Shown here: positions 6,148 through 12,305 of the stretch, one piece after another | Numbering within the stretch: position 1 is the first letter of the stretch | How the letters are laid out: each line of letters opens with the position of its first letter | Assembly (NCBI GenBank): GCA_030601665.1 | Contig: JAUWBP010000015.1 | Span: 1-13,111 of the forward strand | Reading direction: 5' to 3' | Source: Hadesarchaea archaeon | Lineage (GTDB): Archaea > Hadarchaeota > Hadarchaeia > Hadarchaeales > Hadarchaeaceae | Length of the DNA stretch: 13,111 nucleotides | Program-made: the position numbers and the translations under genes | The notes under the pieces: generated by a model | The model's database searches: none | Seen by the model: the letters and a program-made list of their open reading frames with translations, nothing else | What the model was told of the DNA's origin: nothing

Positions 6148-7658
6148 TTCAGGACGCGCCCATCTTAGCCGTCGTCGTGCCGTTGGCTGGGGCCTTCCTC
6201 ACCCCCTTGGTCGACGTCCTCGCGAAGCGCATGAACCACCCGCGGGCCCGGGATTACTTCGCACTTGCCGTCACTGTGGGTACCCTACTGCTCGTGGTGG
6301 ACATGGCGACATCGGTGTTGGGGGGTGATATCTTGGTCTATAAGCTCGGCGGGTGGGCGCCGCCCCTAGGGATCAACCTCGCCGTCGATGGATTGGGATT
6401 GCTGGTCGGCCTCATCGTGGCCGGCATAAGCACCCTAGTGGTGATTTATTCCTTCGTGTTCATGAGGCAGGAAAGCGGATTGGGTCAGTATTACACGCTG
6501 ATGCTCCTTCTCACCGCGGGGATGATGGGTGTTGCCTTCACCGGGGATATCTTCAACCTTTACGTTTTCTTTGAAATAATGGCCATCTCCTCTTACGCGC
6601 TCGTCGCCTTTCGCCGCTCTAAGATATCAATAGAGGGCGCGATAAAATATTTGATCGTCGGGTCTCTCGGGACCTCTTTCATCCTACTTGGGATCGCATT
6701 ACTCTACGGTTCTACTGGGACCCTGAACATAGCTGACATCGCGAGCAAACTAGCGGTGATCAACACAACTTCGGGCTCTACCCCGTTGATCTCAATCATT
6801 GCCCTGACCCTGTTCGTGGTAGGATTTGGGATAAAAGTTGGGATGATCCCCTTCCATGCTTGGCTGCCGGACGCCTATCAGGCCGCACCATCCCCCATCA
6901 GCGCGATAATGGCGGGCGGCACGGCGATAGTCGGGGTCGGCGCCTTACTCCGGGTCAGCTACTTCATCTTCGGCGCTCCCATGGTGGGCCCCCTGTTGAT
7001 AGGGCTCGGGCTGGTCACGATGGTCCTCGGCGCGTTCATGGCGCTAGTACAGCGTGATTTAAAGCGGCTTCTCGCCTACTCCGGGATCTCCCAGATGGGA
7101 TACATCCTCCTCAGCATTGGCCTCGGGACCGCTCTAGGGATTACAGGGGGGCTCTTTCACATGCTCAACAATGCCGTCTACAAGTCCCTCCTCTTCTTAG
7201 CTGTGGGAGCGATCATTTACCGAGTCAAAACATCAAGGATTGATGAGCTCGGCGGGCTGGGAAGAAAAATGCCGATAACCGCGGGGATTTTCCTGGTCGG
7301 CGCCCTCGCCCTCGCGGGGATGCCACCCTTCAACGGGTTCGCGAGCAAGTTAACCATATTCTTAGCAGGGATCGACGCCGGGTACCCAATACTCAGTGGC
7401 ATCGCGGCGATTATTAGCGTCGTGACCTTAGCTTACATGATTAGGGCGTTTATCGCGGTATTCCTCGGGCCGCAGACCGGACGATTTGAAAACGTTAAAG
7501 AGGCCCCCCGTTCAATGTTGTTCCCAATGATGGTCTTGGCAGCCGTTTGCGTGGTGCTTGGGGTGCTCCCACAGCTCGGTTTCAGTGCCGTGGAACCAGC
7601 CCAAGAGGTATTACTCAACCCCTCCAGCTACATCGGAGAGGTGATTCCCGGTGCCTGA
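6144..7658 (+). CDS. mnhD: Antiporter-like proton/cation channel subunit (MnhD/MbhH, NuoM/N homologue)
   Basis: About 504 residues and roughly 14 helices, with the fold of MnhD/NuoM. Key channel residues are visible: Glu144 in the TM5 segment Y-V-F-F-E-I-M, Lys231 in the TM7 segment G-F-G-I-K-V-G-M-I-P-F-H-A-W-L-P, and Lys402 in TM12 G-F-A-S-K-L. The TM8 basic residue (family T-K-V-G) is Ile here. I place the start at CTG 6144: it gives M-I-Q-D-A-P-I-L-A-V-V-V-P, a complete first helix, it overlaps the mnhC stop (CTGA), and AGGAGG at 6130-6135 lies 8 nt upstream. The first conventional start, GTG 6177, would cut into helix 1 and has no ribosome site. Last gene of the Mrp module. Confidence 0.93.
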   Translation: MIQDAPILAVVVPLAGAFLTPLVDVLAKRMNHPRARDYFALAVTVGTLLLVVDMATSVLGGDILVYKLGGWAPPLGINLAVDGLGLLVGLIVAGISTLVVIYSFVFMRQESGLGQYYTLMLLLTAGMMGVAFTGDIFNLYVFFEIMAISSYALVAFRRSKISIEGAIKYLIVGSLGTSFILLGIALLYGSTGTLNIADIASKLAVINTTSGSTPLISIIALTLFVVGFGIKVGMIPFHAWLPDAYQAAPSPISAIMAGGTAIVGVGALLRVSYFIFGAPMVGPLLIGLGLVTMVLGAFMALVQRDLKRLLAYSGISQMGYILLSIGLGTALGITGGLFHMLNNAVYKSLLFLAVGAIIYRVKTSRIDELGGLGRKMPITAGIFLVGALALAGMPPFNGFASKLTIFLAGIDAGYPILSGIAAIISVVTLAYMIRAFIAVFLGPQTGRFENVKEAPRSMLFPMMVLAAVCVVLGVLPQLGFSAVEPAQEVLLNPSSYIGEVIPGA

Positions 7659-7713
7659 CATGGACTTCAAACGCATCTTTTGGAGAGCTGTGATCCCCGC
7701 GGCGGAAACGCGG

Positions 7714-7723
7714 ATATGCATAT
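7714..7723. other. Perfect 10-bp palindrome ATATGCATAT in the inter-module gap
   Basis: This lies in the 137-bp gap (7659-7795) between the two antiporter-type genes, one of the two longest gaps in the operon. With TTTTTAAT at 7746-7753 it makes the gap AT-rich compared with its surroundings. It could be part of an internal promoter for the distal (nuo-like) genes or a regulator site; nothing else supports this. Confidence 0.2.
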
Positions 7724-7742
7724 GCACATTAGAGGGAGGACC

Positions 7743-7799
7743 ATGTTTTTAATTGCAATGGAAAATGAGTTAGGGGAACCAAGGGGGAAGAAAACATGA
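7743..7799 (+). other. Mini-ORF (18 codons plus stop) ahead of the second antiporter-type gene
   Basis: ATG 7743 follows a strong AGGGAGGA ribosome site and encodes MFLIAMENELGEPRGKKT. Its stop overlaps the start of the next gene (ATGA, 7796-7799), exactly like the real gene junctions of this operon. The peptide is unlike the GVKFTGV mini-ORFs. It may couple translation across the gap; it matches no family I know. Confidence 0.3.
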
Positions 7800-9340
7800 T
7801 AACACAGCTGAGTTTTCCGATATTACTGATATCCGTCCTCATGCCGCTGCTCCTATCGATCTCTTTCCCATTTCTTGGAAGGAGATTGAAGCCGAAGAAG
7901 TTAGCAATCGTGAGCTTCATCCTTCTCCTCGTACCGTTGGTCACAATAACTTCCATTTTCATGACGCCCACCCTACGAGGAGGTGCGGTCGACCCACCTT
8001 TCTTCTCTCATCCGTTCGCCGGCTCCTTTTCGATGCTCCTCGACCCCTTGAGTGCCCCATTTGCGTTCGGGATAGGCTTGGTCACGGCCTTAGTGGCCTT
8101 GTATTCCGCCTCATACATGAAGCACAGGATCGAAGAAATGGAGCACGAAGGCCTGACTCCCCCATCAATAGGGACCTACTTCATGCTTTACACGATGTTC
8201 TCAGCAGCGATGATGGGGTTAGTGTTGTCGACTAACCTGATTGAATTTTACATTTTCCTAGAGTTGGCGTTGCTCCCGAGCTTCTTCCTAATCATCTGGT
8301 ATGGATATGGCAATCGGATTAGAACAGCGATAATGTATTTGCTATGGACCCACATAGGCGGCTTGCTTTTCCTCCTCGGGGTACTCGCCTTTGGTTCATC
8401 GACTGGAACGTTCGATATCCTGAACATGCAAACCCTGACTTTCAATGTGGGATTGGGTGCGAATCTGCCAATCGTGGTCATGCTTATGATAACGATCGGA
8501 TTGTTAATCAAGATGGCTGTTTTCGGTGTCCACATATGGCTTCCATATGCTCATGCAGAGGCACCGACACCCGTGTCAGCTCTGCTGTCCCCCGCTTTAA
8601 TAGGGATCTCCGGCTATGCGCTAATCAGGATCTCTTACATCCTATTCACGACCCAGTTCCAAGAAATTTCGACGATCCTGCTCGGGCTCGCCCTGTTGAC
8701 GATGATCTACGGGGGACTGATGGCCCTCGCGCAGGACGATTTTAAGCGGCTGCTGGCCTACTCGAGCATATCTCAAATGGGGTACATCTTGCTGGGGATA
8801 TCGACCCTGACCATAAACGGCGTCACGGGAGGAATGCTGCACTTCATGACGCACGCGATTGGAAAATCAGTTTTGTTCATGGTCGCCGGCTCCCTCATAG
8901 TCCAGTTTCGAGGGCTGAGGAGCATCGGCAAAATGGGGGGTCTGGCCTCGAAGGTGCCCATCACGGCAACCTTGACCCTCATAGGTTTCCTGTTTCTGGT
9001 GGGCATACCCCCAACCCTCGGCCTGTGGAGTAAACTGTATATTATAGTTGGAACACTTGACAAGGCCATGGCCATGGGAACCATCGCTCTCGTGCTGATA
9101 TCCATCTGTCTCGTCGTGGGCGCCGGCATGACAGCAGCGTACTCGTTCTTTACCTTGAAGAGGATATTCCTCGGGAGAACACCAAGAGCGTTGGCAGGGG
9201 AATCTGTTCGTGGATGGTCGAATTTAACGGCGGTTATAGCGCTTGTTGCAATCGTGGGCGTGGCTCTGTTCTTATACCCAGCTGTTTTCATCGACCCACT
9301 CAAGGATTTCCTTGGACCACTTCTCCCATCAACCCCCTAG
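7796..9340 (+). CDS. Second antiporter-like subunit (NuoM/MnhD family, MbsH'-like position)
   Basis: A 514-residue, about 14-helix protein of the proton-conducting transporter family, distinct from the preceding mnhD product. The TM5 motif F-L-E-L-A-L-L-P (Glu156) and TM7 I-K-M-A-V-F-G-V-H-I-W-L-P-Y-A-H-A-E-A-P-T (Lys239) read more like NuoM than MnhD. Lys413 lies in the TM12 segment G-L-W-S-K-L. The TM8 position that is Lys in NuoM (L-L-K-L-G-G-Y) is Gly here. ATG 7796 has AGGGGGAAG upstream and overlaps a mini-ORF stop. Two antiporter-type subunits in one operon are reported for Thermococcales Mbs and suggest two ion channels per complex; the ion transported is unknown. Confidence 0.93.
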   Translation: MITQLSFPILLISVLMPLLLSISFPFLGRRLKPKKLAIVSFILLLVPLVTITSIFMTPTLRGGAVDPPFFSHPFAGSFSMLLDPLSAPFAFGIGLVTALVALYSASYMKHRIEEMEHEGLTPPSIGTYFMLYTMFSAAMMGLVLSTNLIEFYIFLELALLPSFFLIIWYGYGNRIRTAIMYLLWTHIGGLLFLLGVLAFGSSTGTFDILNMQTLTFNVGLGANLPIVVMLMITIGLLIKMAVFGVHIWLPYAHAEAPTPVSALLSPALIGISGYALIRISYILFTTQFQEISTILLGLALLTMIYGGLMALAQDDFKRLLAYSSISQMGYILLGISTLTINGVTGGMLHFMTHAIGKSVLFMVAGSLIVQFRGLRSIGKMGGLASKVPITATLTLIGFLFLVGIPPTLGLWSKLYIIVGTLDKAMAMGTIALVLISICLVVGAGMTAAYSFFTLKRIFLGRTPRALAGESVRGWSNLTAVIALVAIVGVALFLYPAVFIDPLKDFLGPLLPSTP

Positions 9341-9350
9341 GTGAGCAAAA

Positions 9351-9686
9351 ATGATGGGAATGCCATTTCAATTCTTTTCTGAAGGTCTGCCGTACCCTTT
9401 GACTTTAGCGTACTTTTACGTTGAGGGCATAGGATTTGCCATAGCCCTGATTTATTTTTATCACGTGTTTGTAAGAGGCGGCCGGCAGTTCCCCTTGGAC
9501 ATTTTCAACAAGTTTGAGACCCCGGTCATGGATAAGGGCTACAATGAAAAAATCGTCAAAGGGGCTCTCGGGTTGGGCCAGACGTTCAGGAAGATCCACA
9601 GCGGTGACCTCAGCACCTACCTGCTCTGGACGATTCTCGGCTTCCTGATCGTCCTAGTTTGGATCGTGCTACAGTTATGGGTATAA
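9351..9686 (+). CDS. mbhI: MbhI-like subunit (NuoL C-terminal homologue)
   Basis: A 111-residue protein with two hydrophobic helices, at residues ~16-36 and ~88-110, separated by an amphipathic stretch of ~50 residues. The sequence (V-K-G-A-L-G-L-G-Q-T-F-R-K-I-H-S-G-D-L-S-T-Y) resembles the end of NuoL and the separate MbhI subunit, whose long lateral helix holds the antiporter-like subunit to the rest of the membrane arm. ATG 9351 follows AGGTGAG at 6 nt; ATG 9354 is a possible second start. Its place between the antiporter-type gene and the electron-transfer genes fits a joining role. The family call rests on context and weak motifs, so confidence is lower than for its neighbours. Confidence 0.75.
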   Translation: MMGMPFQFFSEGLPYPLTLAYFYVEGIGFAIALIYFYHVFVRGGRQFPLDIFNKFETPVMDKGYNEKIVKGALGLGQTFRKIHSGDLSTYLLWTILGFLIVLVWIVLQLWV

Positions 9687-9705
9687 TAAAAGTGGTTGTG
9701 GTAAG

Positions 9706-9801
9706 GTGAAGAACAGATCGTGCGTGCGGCGGCAATGGGTGATTGGCAGCGAGAGCTCAATCTCCCCCTCTGTCATTAGATTGCTCGTGGTGATGCGATG
9801 A
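9706..9801 (+). other. Possible small ORF (31 codons plus stop) ahead of nuoA
   Basis: A GTG-initiated frame fills most of the gap between the mbhI-like gene and nuoA, and its stop overlaps the nuoA start (ATGA). I see no convincing ribosome site and the peptide (rich in Ser, Val and Arg) matches nothing I recognise. The coupling-like overlap is its only support; it may be chance. Confidence 0.2.
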
Positions 9802-10226
9802 CCGCTCTCCTCTATGTTACTCAAACCATGCTATCGTCATCGATAGTTTCCAGCTCTGTTTTGGTGACGATCGTCTTGGGTTTGACGCTCCCGGCCATCG
9901 GCATCCTGCTCGCCTTCATCGCCGGTAGGGTCCTGACGCCTAGACACCCCAGCCGAGAGAAATTCGCCAGGTTCGAGGCGGGAAATCCTCCCTTCGGCAA
10001 GGCGAGGGGGCTCTTCCCGATGCAGTACTACCCCTACCTAATCATTTTCCTCACGGTGGAGCCCTTGGTGATCTATCTCTTCCTTATCATGATGATGCTT
10101 CACGAAATGGCCCTTACCGTCGGCCTTCTGTTCGCGGGCCTGAGCATCGTCCTCGCGGTGCCCCTCATATTCGCCCTCGACTCCGCTAGGAGGTTGGAAC
10201 TTTGGGTCAAAAGAAAGAAAGAGTAA
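9798..10226 (+). CDS. nuoA: Complex I-like subunit A (NuoA/FpoA)
   Basis: A 142-residue membrane protein with three helices. The NuoA/ND3 pattern is present: a first helix (TIVLGLTLPAIGILLAFIAG), the loop F-A-R-F-E-A-G-N-P-P-F-G-K-A-R-G (family Y-E-C-G-x-x-P-x-G-x-A-R), then Y-L-I-I-F-L-T-V-E-P-L-V-I-Y-L-F (family F-D-V-E-V-x-F-L-Y-P). The loop cysteine of YECG is Ala here. In complex I this subunit lies beside NuoH, near the quinone channel and the first ion path. To my knowledge it is not part of Mbh, so it marks this operon as complex-I-like. GGTGAT lies just upstream of ATG 9798. Confidence 0.9.
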   Translation: MTALLYVTQTMLSSSIVSSSVLVTIVLGLTLPAIGILLAFIAGRVLTPRHPSREKFARFEAGNPPFGKARGLFPMQYYPYLIIFLTVEPLVIYLFLIMMMLHEMALTVGLLFAGLSIVLAVPLIFALDSARRLELWVKRKKE

Positions 10227-10777
10227 TTTTACTGGGCAATTTAGAGAATGCCGTCAGAAAGGTCGGAACCCGGCTGGCCGACATGAGGCCCATAAGGAAC
10301 ATCAGAAACTGGGGCATCACATTTTCCCTGTGGCCGGTACCCCTCACCACTGCCTGTTGCGGGGCGGAGTTCGCCGCGACCATGTCCCCGAGGTTCGATA
10401 TGGAGAGGCTCGGCGTGCTCCCTATGGCATCGTCCAGACAGACAAACGTCCTCATCATAGAGGGGACCCTGACTAGAAAGATGGCAAAGGCGGTCAAGAT
10501 AATCTACAGGCAGATGCCGGAGCCCAAGTTCGTCATCGCTATGGGTTCCTGCGCAGCGGATGGCGGAATATTCTGGAACAGCTACAACATCGTCAGGCCC
10601 AAAGATGTGCTCCCCGTGGATGTGTTCATACCTGGATGCCCGCCCAGACCCGAGGCCGTCATTAGGGCGATCATGCAGCTCCAAGATAAAATCAAGAGAA
10701 AGCTAAAGTACCGAATGGATGCGAAAGAGAGGCCGAGAAAGAGAACCCGACGCCAGAGGGTTTCGAGGGTAGTTTGA
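10202..10777 (+). CDS. nuoB: Complex I-like subunit B, [4Fe-4S] cluster (N2-type) protein
   Basis: A 191-residue NuoB/PSST-family protein. The four cluster ligands are Cys52 and Cys53 (L-T-T-A-C-C-G-A-E-F), Cys117 (M-G-S-C-A-A-D-G-G) and Cys146 (I-P-G-C-P-P-R-P-E-A). The adjacent Cys-Cys pair is that of complex I rather than the Cys-x-x-Cys of hydrogenase small subunits. S-S-R-Q-T-N-V-L-I-I-E-G-T and Q-M-P-E-P-K-F-V-I are also typical. It passes electrons to the site between NuoB and NuoD. TTG 10202 has AGGAGG (10188-10193) exactly 8 nt upstream, inside the end of nuoA, giving a 25-bp overlap. Unusually, the last ~30 residues form a highly basic tail (many Arg/Lys) with no acidic balance. Confidence 0.95.
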   Translation: MGQKKERVILLGNLENAVRKVGTRLADMRPIRNIRNWGITFSLWPVPLTTACCGAEFAATMSPRFDMERLGVLPMASSRQTNVLIIEGTLTRKMAKAVKIIYRQMPEPKFVIAMGSCAADGGIFWNSYNIVRPKDVLPVDVFIPGCPPRPEAVIRAIMQLQDKIKRKLKYRMDAKERPRKRTRRQRVSRVV

Positions 10778-11172
10778 TGGAGCGCGTCCTAAGAATTGCC
10801 TCAGATACCCTGAAGTCCGTCGCCAAGGAGCTCGCGGCCGAGGGCTTCGACCACGTCAAGTCCCTCACGGGAATGGACAGGCCCGAGGAGGGGCTCATCG
10901 AGCTCGTCTACCACATATCATCCTATTTGAACCCAGCCTTACGCGGAAGGATCGTCGAGGTGAGGACGGAGGTCGATAGGTCAAGACCGATAATAAACTC
11001 CATATCGGATGTCTTTCCCAGCTGCAGGTACATGGAGCTTGAGACGAGGGATCTCCTAGGTGTGAAATTCGAGGGCAACGAGGAACCAGATCCGCTAATT
11101 CTTCCAGATGAGCTGAAGAACACTTGGCCCCTGAGGAAGGACTACAAAATTCCCGAGGAGGGGGTGGAGTGA
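10777..11172 (+). CDS. nuoC: Complex I-like subunit C (NuoC, 30-kDa type)
   Basis: A soluble subunit of 131 residues, shorter than many NuoC proteins. Recognisable parts are L-I-E-L-V-Y-H-I-S-S-Y, the middle V-F-P-S-C-R-Y-M-E-L-E-T-R-D-L-L-G-V-K-F-E-G and the end I-L-P-D-E-L-K-N-T-W-P-L-R-K-D-Y. The family WxERExxDLxGIxFxGHPD motif is weakened: the E-R-E is E-L-E-T-R and H-P-D is E-E-P-D. It supports NuoB and NuoD in the peripheral arm and binds no cofactor. GAGGG lies 7 nt before ATG 10777, which I prefer; TTG 10774, overlapping the nuoB stop as TTGA, is an alternative. Confidence 0.92.
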   Translation: MERVLRIASDTLKSVAKELAAEGFDHVKSLTGMDRPEEGLIELVYHISSYLNPALRGRIVEVRTEVDRSRPIINSISDVFPSCRYMELETRDLLGVKFEGNEEPDPLILPDELKNTWPLRKDYKIPEEGVE

Positions 11173-12305
11173 GGGTGAAAGAACTTGGGAAAGATAGGCG
11201 CGCGGAGACGATAACGCTCTTCATAGGCCCCCAGCATCCAGGCTCCGGGCACCTCCGACTCGTCGTGGAGCTCGATGGCGATGTGGTAGTGGGGATCAGG
11301 CCGGACATCGGGTGGGTGCACAGGGGGGTGGAGAAGATAGCTGAAACTAAAAAGTTCGTGCAGGTGATACCCCTCATAGAGAGGCCCTCCATCATCGACT
11401 CCGCAAACATGAATGTGGGATACGTCCGGGCGGTCGAGAAGCTCTTGGGCGTGGAAGTTCCGGACCGGGCGAGGTATATCAGGACGATTCTGTGCGAGCT
11501 GAACAGGATTGCAAGCCACCTCTACGGGATCGGGATCTTCGGAAACATGATCGGCACGTCGACGATATTCATGTGGTCCTTCGGGGACAGGGAGATCATC
11601 GTGGAGTTGATGCAGGAACTCACCGGGGCCAGGCTCACGTATTCGTTCTTCCTGCCAGGAGGTGTAAAGGGGGACCTGCCGGATGGTTTCGAGGAGAAGC
11701 TCGAGAAGGGCCTGAGGTACATCGAGAATCGAATCCCGGAATACAATGCCCTCTTCATCGAAAACCCAGTGACGGAGGACAGGCTGAAGGGCGTTGGCGT
11801 CATCGACAGGGAGAAGGCGGTGGAGATCGGCCTGACGGGACCTAACTTGAGAGCCTCGGGGGTGGAGTACGACGCGAGGATGGCCGGCGAGTACGGGGCC
11901 TACAAAGACTTGGGATTCAAACCCGTGACAAGGCCAGAGGGGGACTCCTTTGCTAGGTTGATGTTGAGGTTCGATGAGATAGAGGGAAGCATCGGGTTGA
12001 TAAGGAAGGCGATAAGGGAGATGCCCCAGGGCCCGATCATGCACGAGCGCACGAAGGGCATGGCAAGGCAGGTGCTCATGAAGGTGCCGGAGGGGGAGGC
12101 ATTTTCAAGGGTGGAGTGCGGCAGGGGCGAGCTCACCTTCTTCGTCGTCAGCAAGGGGGGAGATAAGCCCCACCGCGTCAGGATGGTGACGCCCTCTTTC
12201 CGGAACCTGATTGGTTTCGAAACCGCTTTGGTTGGTCACAGGCTGGCAGATGTCCCGACCGTTTATGGGAGCCTCGACTACTTCCCGCCGGAGGCTGATA
12301 GGTGA
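11169..12305 (+). CDS. nuoD: Complex I-like subunit D, catalytic subunit without [NiFe] ligands
   Basis: A 378-residue member of the NuoD/[NiFe]-hydrogenase large-subunit family. It opens with G-P-Q-H-P-G-S-G-H (His23, His28) and W-V-H-R-G-V-E-K, and continues with A-V-E-K-L-L-G-V-E-V-P and C-E-L-N-R-I-A-S-H-L. Hydrogenases have two Cys-x-x-Cys motifs; here the first position reads R72-P-S-I-I-D77-S and the end reads G-S-L-D-Y-F-P-P-E-A-D-R, so no nickel site exists. The Tyr that contacts quinone in bacterial complex I aligns with Ile75. The protein therefore reduces or oxidises something other than protons, and the acceptor cannot be read off. GTG 11169 overlaps the nuoC stop (GTGA), with AGGAGG at 11156-11161, 7 nt upstream. 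Confidence 0.95.
   Translation: MRVKELGKDRRAETITLFIGPQHPGSGHLRLVVELDGDVVVGIRPDIGWVHRGVEKIAETKKFVQVIPLIERPSIIDSANMNVGYVRAVEKLLGVEVPDRARYIRTILCELNRIASHLYGIGIFGNMIGTSTIFMWSFGDREIIVELMQELTGARLTYSFFLPGGVKGDLPDGFEEKLEKGLRYIENRIPEYNALFIENPVTEDRLKGVGVIDREKAVEIGLTGPNLRASGVEYDARMAGEYGAYKDLGFKPVTRPEGDSFARLMLRFDEIEGSIGLIRKAIREMPQGPIMHERTKGMARQVLMKVPEGEAFSRVECGRGELTFFVVSKGGDKPHRVRMVTPSFRNLIGFETALVGHRLADVPTVYGSLDYFPPEADR

Noticed and set aside
10895..11410. Minus-strand frame opposite nuoC/nuoD
   Set aside because: Shadow of two well-supported genes; Ser/Pro-rich low-information product.
11142..12044. Minus-strand frame of 300 codons opposite nuoD
   Set aside because: NuoD motifs are continuous on the plus strand; the antisense frame is open because of codon bias and has no recognisable domain.
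11169..12305. Group 4 [NiFe] hydrogenase large subunit
   Set aside because: Both cysteine pairs that bind nickel are absent, so hydrogenase activity is not supported despite the Mbh-like operon.
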